From the NCBI GenBank assembly GCA_035548055.1, contig DASZTL010000002.1:53525-117524 (forward strand): a DNA stretch of 64,000 nucleotides, in the 5' to 3' direction. The position numbers and the translations under genes were made by a program. The notes under the pieces are model-generated. The model was not told the DNA's origin and did no database searches. It saw nothing but the letters and a program-made list of their open reading frames with translations. The first letter of the stretch is position 1. Every line of letters begins with the position of its first letter. The DNA comes from DASZTV01 sp035548055 (GTDB lineage Bacteria > Actinomycetota > Actinomycetes > JAFAQI01). This document shows, piece after piece, positions 33,175-41,218 of the stretch.

Positions 33175-34077
33175 TCAGGCGGTGGCGCGGTCCCAGGTCG
33201 CGAGCAGATCGGTGAAGATGCTGGCCACTTCCGCCAGGCTGCCGAGGTGGCTTTCACCCTTCAACACGAACAGCTCGGCGTTCGGCAACAACGTCATCAT
33301 GTGCTCGGCATGGGTGAACGGGACGATGTGGTCGGCGTCGCCGTGCCACCAGCGCACCGGGACGGTCACGTCTCGAGGGTCGAAGCCCCAGTCGCGACCG
33401 AACAGGACGGCGTCGTAGATCGGAGCGTGTAGCCCAGGCCGATGTCCGGCGAAGATGTCCTCGAGGAACATGGCGCGGAACTCCGGCCGGTTCAGGAGGG
33501 CGCGATCGCCGGGCGGCGAGAGCCGGGCGTAGGCGGAGATCGCCGGTCGACCGAGCGGGCGCAGCGCGGAGACGAGCGTCCCGACGGTGAACGCCAGCGG
33601 CACCCGAAGCCGGGTCAGCGGGCCCTGCAGGAGCGCGACATAGGAGACGAGCCCGCCCGGCGCGGCGTCCGGGCCGACTGACGGTGCGACGCCGCCGAGG
33701 ACGGTGACGGCGGGGACTCGCGGCGCGAGCAGGTGTGCGGCGGCGAGGGTGTACGGCCCGCCGCCGGAGAGCCCGATCACCCCGAACTCTGCGATGCCGA
33801 GCCGGTCGGTGAGCACCTCGAGGTCGGGCACGAATCCAAGGACGTTGTCGTAGAGGTACGGCGTCGAGCGGCTGGAGCCAGGGCGGGAGACCGCCACCAG
33901 CCGGATCCCCAGGTCCTGCGCTGCGACCCGTGCCTCTTCCGGAATCTGGCGCCGCCCGCCCGGGGTGCCGTGCAGCCAGATCAGCGGCCGGCCATGCGGG
34001 TCGCCGTACTCCGCGAAGGACAGCAGCCGTCCGTCCGGCAGGCCAACGGTCCCCTCGAGGCGCGGTGGGGTCAGCAT
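33175..34077 (-). CDS. Alpha/beta hydrolase
   Basis: The 300-residue protein is a standard alpha/beta hydrolase. The oxyanion region is LIWLHGTPGGRR, the nucleophile Ser is in VIGLSGGGPYTLAAA, the acidic residue is in WWHGDADHIVPF, and the His is in LKGESHLGSL. No signal peptide is seen, so it acts in the cytosol. The cap region between residues 135 and 220 is long and hydrophobic, which fits a lipophilic ester or epoxide. ATG at 34077 overlaps the last codons of the upstream HSL-family gene by 7 nt, so the two hydrolases are probably co-translated. Confidence 0.88.
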   Translation of the reverse strand: MLTPPRLEGTVGLPDGRLLSFAEYGDPHGRPLIWLHGTPGGRRQIPEEARVAAQDLGIRLVAVSRPGSSRSTPYLYDNVLGFVPDLEVLTDRLGIAEFGVIGLSGGGPYTLAAAHLLAPRVPAVTVLGGVAPSVGPDAAPGGLVSYVALLQGPLTRLRVPLAFTVGTLVSALRPLGRPAISAYARLSPPGDRALLNRPEFRAMFLEDIFAGHRPGLHAPIYDAVLFGRDWGFDPRDVTVPVRWWHGDADHIVPFTHAEHMMTLLPNAELFVLKGESHLGSLAEVASIFTDLLATWDRATA

Positions 34078-35327
34078 GCCTGCGCCGCCGAGGCCCGGCG
34101 CGAGGCGTGCACCCAGCTCAGGAAGCGTTCGACCCCGCGGATCACATGCGCGCTGCGGATCGAGTGGAAGACGTCGAAGCCGTGCTGCGTGCCGGGAAGC
34201 TCGGCATAGGCGACCACTTCCTTGCTGGTCGCGCGAAGCAGGTCGACGAGGGCACGGGCTTCCGCGACGGGAGCGAGCGAGTCGTTCGTGCCGTGGATGA
34301 CGAAGAACGGCGGTGCGGTCTCGCGGACGTGCAGCAGCGCGGTCGCACTCTCATAGTCGCTCAGGTCCCGGCTGCTGAACATCACCCGGGCCAGGAAGCG
34401 GTTGAGCCGGTCGCGCCCTGCCTTGGTGTCCAGGGTGTCGGCGATGTCGTAGACGCCGTAGAACGGAACCGCCGCCTGCAATGAGGTGTCGACGTCCTCG
34501 AACCCCGGCTGGAAGCGGGGGTCGTTGGCGGTGAGGGCCATCATTGCCGACAGGTGCCCACCCGCCGACCCGCCGGTGACGCAGACGAACGAGGGGTCGC
34601 CGCCGTACTCGGCGATGTTGCCCTTCGTCCACGCGATGGCCCGCTTCAACGCGATCAGGTGCTCCGGCCACTTCGCCTTCGGTGACAGCGGATAGTTCGG
34701 TGCCACGCAGATGAAGTCGCGGGCAGCCAGGTGTGTCATGAGCGGCAGACCCTGCTGGTTCTTCTGGCTGAGGATCCATGCGCCGCCGTGTACCTGAATG
34801 ACGACGGGGAGATTGCTCGTTGCGTCGACCCCGCGCGGGCGGTAGATGTCCAGCCGGTGCCGCTTGATGCCGTCGCCGACATAGTCGAGGTCGCAGATGC
34901 GCTCGATCTGCGGGTCCGTGAGCAGCCACGGCATCATCACGCGCTGCCACGCCACCGCGAGGTCGGCGGTCGACGGCTCCCCGAGGATCGTGCGGTAGTC
35001 GGTGCCGAGTGCCTCGGCGAGCGCGCTCTCGACGCTGGCGGCCGACCCCATGCTCCGCCGGACCAGCACCGCCAGCCCGGCGATCGACGCGACGTTGAGG
35101 GCGGTGCCGACGGAGTCCGCGCGGGTCCAGGTGCGGTCACGTCGCCGTCCTGCGACATGTGCCGCAGTGCCCGCCGTGGTGATCGCCAGGTTGTGCGGCG
35201 CGAGCTCGCTGGTGAGCCAGCTGGCGAAGAAGCTCGGGATCGCCGCCAGGCTGTGGGCCGGGAGCGGGCGCAGCCCGTTGGCGGTCAGCGCGGCGCCGAC
35301 TGCAGACATGCGGAGGTACCGGTTCAT
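34071..35327 (-). CDS. HSL-family alpha/beta hydrolase with N-terminal extension
   Basis: The 418-residue protein has an HSL-type hydrolase domain from about residue 150: VVIQVHGGAWILSQ, nucleophile Ser in TGGSAGGHLSAMMA, acidic residue in HGTNDSLAPVAEA and His in GTQHGFDVF. The first 120 residues are alanine-rich with hydrophobic stretches (LTANGLRPLPAHSLAAIPSF and a later SVGTALNVASIAGLAVLVRR), a layout found in actinobacterial membrane-associated esterases. The open frame runs back through tRNA-His, and those residues are only translated tRNA, so ATG at 35327 is the first sensible start. The A of that ATG is the last base of the encoded tRNA CCA end. A second ATG at 35309 is an alternative. 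Confidence 0.85.
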   Translation of the reverse strand: MNRYLRMSAVGAALTANGLRPLPAHSLAAIPSFFASWLTSELAPHNLAITTAGTAAHVAGRRRDRTWTRADSVGTALNVASIAGLAVLVRRSMGSAASVESALAEALGTDYRTILGEPSTADLAVAWQRVMMPWLLTDPQIERICDLDYVGDGIKRHRLDIYRPRGVDATSNLPVVIQVHGGAWILSQKNQQGLPLMTHLAARDFICVAPNYPLSPKAKWPEHLIALKRAIAWTKGNIAEYGGDPSFVCVTGGSAGGHLSAMMALTANDPRFQPGFEDVDTSLQAAVPFYGVYDIADTLDTKAGRDRLNRFLARVMFSSRDLSDYESATALLHVRETAPPFFVIHGTNDSLAPVAEARALVDLLRATSKEVVAYAELPGTQHGFDVFHSIRSAHVIRGVERFLSWVHASRRASAAQAC

Positions 35328-35403
35328 GGGGTGAGCGACGGGGCTTGAACCCGCGACCCCCGGGACCACAACCCGGTGCTCTACCAGCTGAGCTACGCCC
35401 ACC
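35327..35403 (-). tRNA. tRNA-His (GTG anticodon)
   Basis: The minus strand folds as a full cloverleaf: acceptor GTGGGCG with CGCTCAC, anticodon loop TTGTGGT giving GTG, and T arm GGGTTCAAGCCC. The extra 5' G typical of tRNA-His (G-1, at 35403) can pair with C73 at 35330. CCA is encoded at 35329-35327, and its A coincides with the ATG of the downstream hydrolase. The gene lies 36 nt after the end of orn on the same strand, an order I recall from mycobacteria. Confidence 0.95.
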
Positions 35404-35439
35404 ATTGCCGCTCACCGTTGGTGATCGGTCCGAGCGAGT

Positions 35440-36072
35440 CTAGTCGGCCTCCGGCTCGGTGAGCCCGAGGGTTCTTGCGGCCGCCCGGGCGGCATCGGTG
35501 TCCGGGCCCGGTGCCGGGACCATGACCGTGGCCCGGTAGTAGCGCAGCTCGTCGATGCTCTCCTTGATATCGGCGAGCGCGCGGTGGCCACCGCGCTTGG
35601 CCGGCGCGTTGTAGTAGGCCCGCGGATACCACCGCCTGGCCAGCTCCTTGATCGAGGAGACGTCGATCATCCGGTAGTGAAGGTGGTCGTCGAGCCGTGG
35701 CATGTAGCGGGCGATGAAGCCGCGGTCGGTCCCGATCGTGTTGCCGCACAACGGCGCCTTGCGCCGCTCCGGCACGAAACGCTGCACGTACTCGAGAACC
35801 TGCGCCTCGGCGCTCTCGACGGTGACCACCGAGCGGCGGATCTCGTCCAAGAGTCCTGACCCGGAATGCATCTCGTGGACGACCGGATCCATCGCCACCA
35901 GCTGCTGAGGCTGGGCCCCTATGACGATGTCGATGCCCTCGTCGAGCGGGTTCAGCTCGGCGTCCGTGACGATGACCGCGATCTCAACGAGGACGTTCGT
36001 GGTCGGATCCAGACCGGTCATCTCACAGTCGATCCAGACCAGCGCATCTCCCGAACGCGAGCCAGCCGTCAT
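35440..36072 (-). CDS. orn: Oligoribonuclease
   Basis: The 210-residue protein is an exonuclease of the DEDDh class. The first motif is LVWIDCEMTGLD, the second Asp is in GTDRGFIARYMP, and the last motif is GGHRALADIKESIDELRYY with the catalytic His and Asp. Orn degrades 2-5 nt RNAs and linear dinucleotides such as pGpG, the final step of RNA turnover and of cyclic-di-GMP removal. The C-terminal 25 residues after ATVMVPAPGPDTD are a short actinobacterial extension. It precedes tRNA-His on the same strand. The ATG at 36072 lacks an obvious Shine-Dalgarno sequence. It diverges from tRNA-Arg with a 49-nt gap. Confidence 0.97.
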   Translation of the reverse strand: MTAGSRSGDALVWIDCEMTGLDPTTNVLVEIAVIVTDAELNPLDEGIDIVIGAQPQQLVAMDPVVHEMHSGSGLLDEIRRSVVTVESAEAQVLEYVQRFVPERRKAPLCGNTIGTDRGFIARYMPRLDDHLHYRMIDVSSIKELARRWYPRAYYNAPAKRGGHRALADIKESIDELRYYRATVMVPAPGPDTDAARAAARTLGLTEPEAD

Positions 36073-36121
36073 GTCGACAAGGTTCTCATCCGCGACGCAA
36101 TACCCTTTTTCCGTGCACTGA

Positions 36122-36194
36122 GCGCCCGTAGCTCAGCGGATAGAGCGACTGCCTTCTAAGCAGTTGGTCGCAGGTTCGATCCCTGCCGGGCGCG
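36122..36194 (+). tRNA. tRNA-Arg (TCT anticodon)
   Basis: The cloverleaf has acceptor GCGCCCG with CGGGCGC and discriminator G, anticodon stem ACTGC/GCAGT with loop CTTCTAA giving TCT, and T arm GCAGGTTCGATCCCTGC. CCA is not encoded: the next bases are CGTG. The GTG start of the cyclase gene begins at 36196, one base beyond the discriminator. Confidence 0.96.
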
Positions 36195-36195
36195 C

Positions 36196-37713
36196 GTGGG
36201 TCGCGATCAGATCGCGGCGCGGCGCCGATGGTGGGGCTCCGGCGCTGCTGTGCTCGTCCGGGCGTTGGTCGGGCTCGTCACCGTCCTCACCTTGACCAAC
36301 ATCGTGGGCGCGGTCGCGACGTTCCTCGTCGCGGTGTACGTCGTGCCGGAGCCGCCCGCGCTCACCGAGGGCAGCCAGGTCGGGCGCGACATCATCGTGG
36401 CGAGCGGCTATCTCGTCCTCGCGTCGGTGATCGGGATTCTCATGGGAGCCCGCAAGCTGTCGAGCCTCGCCGACTGGCTTCCCTCCGAGCGGCCTCCCAC
36501 CGCCGAGGAACAGCTGGCGGTGCTGCGCGGCCCGCGGACGTTGGCCCGTGGGATGGGAGTGCTCTGGCTCGGCGCGACCATCCTCTTCGGCGCACTGAGC
36601 TTCTCCCGGTCCACCGACGCCGGGCTGCGGATCACCGCGATCGTCGGGCTGAGCGGGGTGATCACCTGTTCGGTCGGGTTCCGCTTCGCCGAGCGCCTGT
36701 TGCGCGAGGCCGCCGGCCGGGCCCTATCGGCGTCGGAGCACCCACAAGAGATCGTGCAGTCGGTGGCGATGCGGTCCATGGCCACCTGGATCCTCGGTAC
36801 CGGAGCTCCGGTGCTCGGCGTCGTACTTCTCGGTGCGGCGAGCCTTGCCGACCATGTCGGTACCCGCCGTGACCTGGCGCTCGCGACCGCGGTGCTCGGC
36901 GTCAACTGCCTACTGGCCGGATTCATCACGACCTTGTCCGTCACGCGTGCGACCGCCGCGCCGATCATCTCGGTGCGCAAGGCCCTGGCCCGGATCGAAC
37001 GCGGTGAGCTCGACGTGTCGGTGCCGGTGTACGACGGCACCGACATCGGCCTGCTCCAGGCCGGGTTCAACCGGATGGCTGCGGGACTGCGCGAGCGCGA
37101 GCAGCTGCGTGACCTGTTCGGCCGCCACGTCGGCGTCGACGTGGCACGACGAGCGTTGGAGAACGGTGTCGAGCTCGGCGGCGAGGTCCGCGATGTCGCC
37201 GTCATCTACATCGACATCGTCGGCTCGACCCGGATCGCCGCCGTGAAGCCCGCACAGGACGTCGTCGACCTGCTCAACCGCTTCTTCGGCGTGGTCATCG
37301 ACGTCGTGGAGGCGGCGGACGGCTTCATCAACAAGTTCGCCGGTGACGCCGCGCTGGCCATCTTCGGCGCTCCGGCACCGCTCCCGGATCGCGAGGCGTG
37401 TGCGCTCGACGCCGCGCGGACCCTCGCCAAGCGCGTCGCCGCCGAGATTCCCGAGATCGACTTCGGGATCGGTGTCGCCTCCGGTGAGGTCGTCGCCGGC
37501 AACATCGGCGGACCGAGCCGGTTCGAGTACACCGTGATCGGCGACCCGGTCAACGAGGCCGCCAGGCTCGGTGAGCTCGCCAAGTCGCTGCCGCAACGCG
37601 TCGCGGCTTCCGCCGCGGTTGTCACCGCCGCGTCCGTGACCGGTTGGCGGGCCGCGGACGACCTCGTGCTTCGCGGACGCGCCGAGCCGACGACGGTTTA
37701 CGTGCCGAATTAG
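36196..37713 (+). CDS. Membrane class III adenylate/guanylate cyclase with HAMP domain
   Basis: The 505-residue protein has about six transmembrane segments in residues 15-250 (VLVRALVGLVTVLTLTNIVG, YLVLASVIGILMG, MGVLWLGATILFGALSF and others), a HAMP domain at about 255-310 (VRKALARIERGELDVSVPVY) and a class III cyclase domain from about 330. Both metal-binding aspartates are present, in VIYIDIVGSTRIAA and KFAGDAALAIFGAP; the C-terminal motif is YTVIGDPVNEAARLGELAK with a downstream Arg-free helix. The layout matches mycobacterial Rv3645-type cyclases, so cAMP is the likely product in response to a membrane signal. GTG at 36196 follows tRNA-Arg by 1 nt; GTG at 36250 is an alternative start. 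Confidence 0.9.
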   Translation: MGRDQIAARRRWWGSGAAVLVRALVGLVTVLTLTNIVGAVATFLVAVYVVPEPPALTEGSQVGRDIIVASGYLVLASVIGILMGARKLSSLADWLPSERPPTAEEQLAVLRGPRTLARGMGVLWLGATILFGALSFSRSTDAGLRITAIVGLSGVITCSVGFRFAERLLREAAGRALSASEHPQEIVQSVAMRSMATWILGTGAPVLGVVLLGAASLADHVGTRRDLALATAVLGVNCLLAGFITTLSVTRATAAPIISVRKALARIERGELDVSVPVYDGTDIGLLQAGFNRMAAGLREREQLRDLFGRHVGVDVARRALENGVELGGEVRDVAVIYIDIVGSTRIAAVKPAQDVVDLLNRFFGVVIDVVEAADGFINKFAGDAALAIFGAPAPLPDREACALDAARTLAKRVAAEIPEIDFGIGVASGEVVAGNIGGPSRFEYTVIGDPVNEAARLGELAKSLPQRVAASAAVVTAASVTGWRAADDLVLRGRAEPTTVYVPN

Positions 37714-37725
37714 GTCTCGCGCCGC

Positions 37726-37731
37726 TAGGGT
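37726..37731 (+). promoter_or_regulatory. Leaderless -10 box for liv operon
   Basis: TAGGGT lies 8 nt before GTG 37740, in the 26-nt gap after the cyclase stop. Confidence 0.5.
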
Positions 37732-37739
37732 GCGCCACC

Positions 37740-38534
37740 GTGGGGCTGCTCGACGTCGAAAACGTCAGCGTCCGCTTCGGCGGGCTAACTGCGCTTGCCC
37801 ATGTGTCCGCCGGCGTCGACGAGGGCGAGGTCGTCGGCGTCATCGGACCCAACGGCGCAGGCAAGACCACCCTGTTCAACGTCGTCTGCGGATTCGTGCG
37901 GCCGACAGAGGGGGAGCTGCGGTGGCGGGGCAAGCCGCTTCGACGGCATCGGCCGCACCAGCTCGCCGACCTCGGGATCGCCCGCACGCTGCAGGGCCTG
38001 GGCCTGTTCCCGCACCTGACGGTGCTGGACAACGTCCTCGTCGGGGCGGACCGGCACTCGCGAGCCTGGTTCGGCTCCGGGCTGCTCGCCCTGCCCCGCG
38101 GTGACCGCGACGAGCGACAGCTCAAGGCTCGGGCGATGGCGGCGCTGGAACAGCTCGGGGCCGTGGACGCGTCGGGACTGCTGCCCGGCCAGCTGCCGTA
38201 CGGCGTACAGAAGCGCGTGGCGCTGGCGCGGGCTCTTGTCTCGGATCCTGCGTTGTTGCTGCTCGACGAGCCGGCATCCGGCCTGTCCGCAGACGAGATG
38301 GACGAGCTCGCCTCCCTCGTGCGGGACCTGCGGCAGCACACTTCGGTTCTCTTGGTCGAGCATCACATGGACCTGGTGATGGCGGTCTGCGACCGGATCG
38401 TGGTCCTCGACTTCGGCCGTTGCATCGCGACCGGCACGCCGGAGCAGATCCGCGACGACCCGAAGGTGCTCGAGGCCTATCTCGGCGAGGCGATCGACGC
38501 GACCACGCATGGGGTCAACGATGTTGACGCTTGA
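37740..38534 (+). CDS. livG: Liv-type ABC transporter ATP-binding protein LivG
   Basis: The 264-residue ATPase has Walker A GPNGAGKTT, the LivG-type segment FPHLTVLDNVLVGADRH, a signature variant LPYGVQKRVALARAL, Walker B LLLLDEPASGLS and the switch His in VLLVEHHMDLVM. The C-terminal CIATGTPEQIRDDPKVLEAY is characteristic of LivG. It drives uptake of branched-chain amino acids or related solutes with LivF, LivH, LivM and the binding protein encoded downstream. GTG at 37740 is chosen because TAGGGT lies 8 nt upstream; the open frame runs back into the cyclase gene. It overlaps livF by 14 nt. Confidence 0.93.
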   Translation: MGLLDVENVSVRFGGLTALAHVSAGVDEGEVVGVIGPNGAGKTTLFNVVCGFVRPTEGELRWRGKPLRRHRPHQLADLGIARTLQGLGLFPHLTVLDNVLVGADRHSRAWFGSGLLALPRGDRDERQLKARAMAALEQLGAVDASGLLPGQLPYGVQKRVALARALVSDPALLLLDEPASGLSADEMDELASLVRDLRQHTSVLLVEHHMDLVMAVCDRIVVLDFGRCIATGTPEQIRDDPKVLEAYLGEAIDATTHGVNDVDA

Positions 38535-39231
38535 CGACGTCGTCACCACCTATGGCGCTGTCCGGGCCCTGGACGGCGTCTCCCTCAACGTCGCGGAAGG
38601 GCAGATCACGGCCGTTCTCGGGGCAAACGGCGCGGGCAAGACGACGTTGCTGCGCACCGTGAACGGCCTGGTGCGCCCGAGTTCCGGCTCGATCCGCTTC
38701 GACGACCACGATCTCGTCGTGGCGCCGGTGGAAAGCATCGTCACGTTCGGCATCGCGCATGTTCCGGAAGGCCGCGGCGTCATCACCGAGCTCACGGTCG
38801 AGGAGAACCTGAGGCTGGGCGCACTGTGGCGATCGGACCGCCGGCGAACGACCGATGAGGGTCTCGATTCGGTGTACGAGATGTTCCCGCCGATCGCCGA
38901 ACGCCGAGGCAAGGCAGCCGACACGTTGTCGGGAGGTGAGCGCCAGATGCTTGCGATCGGCCGGGCGCTGATGAGTCGGCCGAGGCTGCTGCTGCTCGAC
39001 GAGCCCTCGCTCGGCCTGGCGCCGCGCATCACCGCACAGATCATGGCGACGCTTCGCCGCCTCAGCTCCGAGGAGGGGATCACCGTCGTACTGGTCGAAC
39101 AGAACGCCCGCAGTGCACTGTCCGTGGCCGACACCGCGGTCGTCCTCAACCTCGGGCGGGTCGTCGCGGCAGGGCCGGCGAACGACCTCGCCGGCGACGA
39201 GCAGCTTCGACACGCCTACCTGGGCTTCTAG
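38521..39231 (+). CDS. livF: Liv-type ABC transporter ATP-binding protein LivF
   Basis: The 236-residue ATPase has the LivF pattern: LDDVVTTYGAVRALDGVSLN, Walker A GANGAGKTT, GIAHVPEGRGVITELTVEEN, signature LSGGERQMLAIGRAL, Walker B LLLLDEPSLGLAP and VLVEQNARSAL, in which the switch His is replaced by Gln-Asn as usual in LivF. ATG at 38521 is favoured over ATG 38509 by homology at the start; it lies inside the last codons of livG. The stop TAG is directly followed by the ATG of livH. Confidence 0.93.
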   Translation: MLTLDDVVTTYGAVRALDGVSLNVAEGQITAVLGANGAGKTTLLRTVNGLVRPSSGSIRFDDHDLVVAPVESIVTFGIAHVPEGRGVITELTVEENLRLGALWRSDRRRTTDEGLDSVYEMFPPIAERRGKAADTLSGGERQMLAIGRALMSRPRLLLLDEPSLGLAPRITAQIMATLRRLSSEEGITVVLVEQNARSALSVADTAVVLNLGRVVAAGPANDLAGDEQLRHAYLGF

Positions 39232-40116
39232 ATGACGTTTCTCAACCTCGTGATCTATGGGATCGCCAACGGCACGCTCTACGCGGCGGTCGCGCTCGCG
39301 CTCGTCCTGATCTGGCGCTCGACGCGAATCGTGAACTTCGCGCAGGGCGGCATGCTGATGATCACGACGTTCATCGCGTGGGACCTCGTCGTGAAGCACG
39401 GTGCGAACTACTGGGTGGGCCTGGTGGTCGCGGTACTGGCCGGCTTCGTGCTCGGCGCGGTCACGGAACGGCTGCTCGTGCGGCCGGTCGAGAACGGCCC
39501 ACCGCTCAACCCGGTGATTGTGACGCTCGGACTGCTCCTGCTGCTGCAAGCGGTGGCCGGGATGATCTGGGGCAACGGCCTGGACTCCTTCGCGCCTCAG
39601 TTCTCGCTGCACTACTACAACGTCGGGGACCAGGTGATCCTGTTCTCGCCCGACTACCTGTTCATCGTGATCGCCGTCCTGGTGGTGCTCGGGGCGCTGT
39701 ACCTCCTCTTCCAGCGATCCCCGCTCGGTCTGCGGATGCGGGCGAGCGCCTTCAACCCGGAGGTCGCGCGCCTGCTCGGCGTCCGCGTCGGTCGGATGCT
39801 GACGCTCGGCTGGGGCCTGGCGGCGATGGTCGGCGCCCTTGCGGGCGTGCTGATCGCAGGCACGCAGCCCGACTACATGAACCCCAACGCCTTCGACCCG
39901 CTGCTCATCTTCGGCTTCACGGCAGCGATCATCGGCGGGCTCGACTCGCCTGTCGGTGCGGTGGCGGGCGGCGTCACCGTCGGGGTGGTCCAGCAGCTGC
40001 TCGACAACTACGTGAGCAACGACATCGACGCGTTCTACGTGTTCATGATCTTGCTGATCGTTCTGATGGTCCGTCCGAACGGGTTGTTCAGCAGGACGGC
40101 GGTGCGCCGGGTATGA
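39232..40116 (+). CDS. livH: Liv-type ABC transporter permease LivH
   Basis: The 294-residue membrane protein shows the LivH pattern: LVIYGIANGTLYAAVALALV, WRSTRIVNFAQGGMLMITTF, ERLLVRPVENGPPLNPVIVT, RMRASAFNPEVARLLGVRVG, and TAAIIGGLDSPVGAVAGGVT near the C-terminus. Eight to nine hydrophobic segments are visible. It forms the membrane channel with LivM. It begins at the base after the livF stop, and its own stop overlaps livM by ATGA, so it lacks a separate ribosome binding region. Confidence 0.93.
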   Translation: MTFLNLVIYGIANGTLYAAVALALVLIWRSTRIVNFAQGGMLMITTFIAWDLVVKHGANYWVGLVVAVLAGFVLGAVTERLLVRPVENGPPLNPVIVTLGLLLLLQAVAGMIWGNGLDSFAPQFSLHYYNVGDQVILFSPDYLFIVIAVLVVLGALYLLFQRSPLGLRMRASAFNPEVARLLGVRVGRMLTLGWGLAAMVGALAGVLIAGTQPDYMNPNAFDPLLIFGFTAAIIGGLDSPVGAVAGGVTVGVVQQLLDNYVSNDIDAFYVFMILLIVLMVRPNGLFSRTAVRRV

Positions 40117-41159
40117 GACTCGTTGATCGCGCCAGTTGGCAGCGTGTGCCGATGGTGCTGCGTCATGGGGTGCCGGCCGTTGCCGGGCTCGGAATCATGT
40201 TGTTGGTCAGCCAAGGCTTGTCCGAGTACCGCAACACGCAGCTCGCCACGATTGCGATGTACGTGTGCGCGGTCGCCGGCCTGACGATCCTTACCGGGTT
40301 GTCCGGGCAGATCTCACTCGGCAACGGCGCGTTCATGTTCGTCGGCGCCTACACCGTTGCCTTGTTGCTCGAACACCACGTGACGACGAGCAACGGAGTC
40401 CTTGCGTTGTTCCTGGTGGTTGCCGTGCTGGTGGCCGCGTTCGCCGGGGCCCTCGTGGGAGTTGCCGCGGCGCGGCTGCGCGGCCCGTACCTCGCCGGCA
40501 TCACGCTCGCCCTCGCGGTCGGGCTGCCCGTGCTGCCCAAGTACTCGCACCTGCAGAGCTCGCTGGGTGGACACGCCGGCATCTCCGTCAACGCGCCGGC
40601 CCCACCCGGCGACATGAACTACTTCCGGTGGCAGGCGTGGCTTTGCCTGATTGCTGCGGCGATAACGCTGTTCCTGCTCGCGAACCTGTCGTCGAGTCGA
40701 GTGGGCCGTGCCTTCCGCGCTGTCCGCGACGACGAGATCGCGGCCTCACTGGCCGGACTCCCGGTCGCGCGGGTGCAGGTTCTCGCCTTCGTGGTCAGTG
40801 CCGCCTGTGCCGGCCTCGCCGGAGGGCTGTTCGGGATCCTGTCGCTGACCGTCTTGCCCGACTTGTTCTCGCTCACCCTGTCGTTGGCCCTGCTCGCGGC
40901 CGCGGTGTTCGGTGGACTCGGCACGCTCAGTGGCGCCGTCTATGGCTCCGTCATCATCACGTTGCTGCCGTTCTGGTCCAGCGACCTGGCTCGGGCACTG
41001 TCGCTACCCGACAAGGTTCAGCACAACCTCCCGCAGGCCGTCTACGGCGTCGGTCTGATCCTCGGGATGTTGCTCTTCCCGCTCGGCATTCACGGGCTGG
41101 TACGGCGGGTCGGGCAGCTCGGGCGTAACACGTTGAGAACGAAACCTGCGAATAACTAG
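40113..41159 (+). CDS. livM: Liv-type ABC transporter permease LivM
   Basis: The 348-residue permease has the LivM motifs LTGLSGQISLGNGAFMFVGA, VGVAAARLRGPYLAGITLAL, GRAFRAVRDDEIAASLAGLP and GLAGGLFGILSLTVLPDLFS, with about ten hydrophobic segments. ATG at 40113 overlaps the livH stop (ATGA); the frame stays open far upstream but those residues are a shadow of livH. It completes the transporter core. The binding-protein gene follows after a 59-nt gap with its own strong ribosome binding site. Confidence 0.93.
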   Translation: MRLVDRASWQRVPMVLRHGVPAVAGLGIMLLVSQGLSEYRNTQLATIAMYVCAVAGLTILTGLSGQISLGNGAFMFVGAYTVALLLEHHVTTSNGVLALFLVVAVLVAAFAGALVGVAAARLRGPYLAGITLALAVGLPVLPKYSHLQSSLGGHAGISVNAPAPPGDMNYFRWQAWLCLIAAAITLFLLANLSSSRVGRAFRAVRDDEIAASLAGLPVARVQVLAFVVSAACAGLAGGLFGILSLTVLPDLFSLTLSLALLAAAVFGGLGTLSGAVYGSVIITLLPFWSSDLARALSLPDKVQHNLPQAVYGVGLILGMLLFPLGIHGLVRRVGQLGRNTLRTKPANN

Positions 41160-41179
41160 GCAGCGAACCGGATTCGGCA

Positions 41180-41185
41180 TAGGTT
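41180..41185 (+). promoter_or_regulatory. Possible -10 box for binding-protein gene
   Basis: TAGGTT sits in the 59-nt gap after livM, 33 nt before the ATG at 41219. It may give extra expression of the binding protein, which is commonly needed in excess. No -35 is obvious. Confidence 0.3.
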
Positions 41186-41218
41186 CCCGCCAGCATCCGG
41201 CCAGTGAACGGAGGACAT

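Noticed and set aside
35328..35405. Open frame extending the HSL-family hydrolase upstream by 26 residues
   Set aside because: These residues are the translated tRNA-His gene, a well-known annotation artefact; the hydrolase cannot start before 35327.
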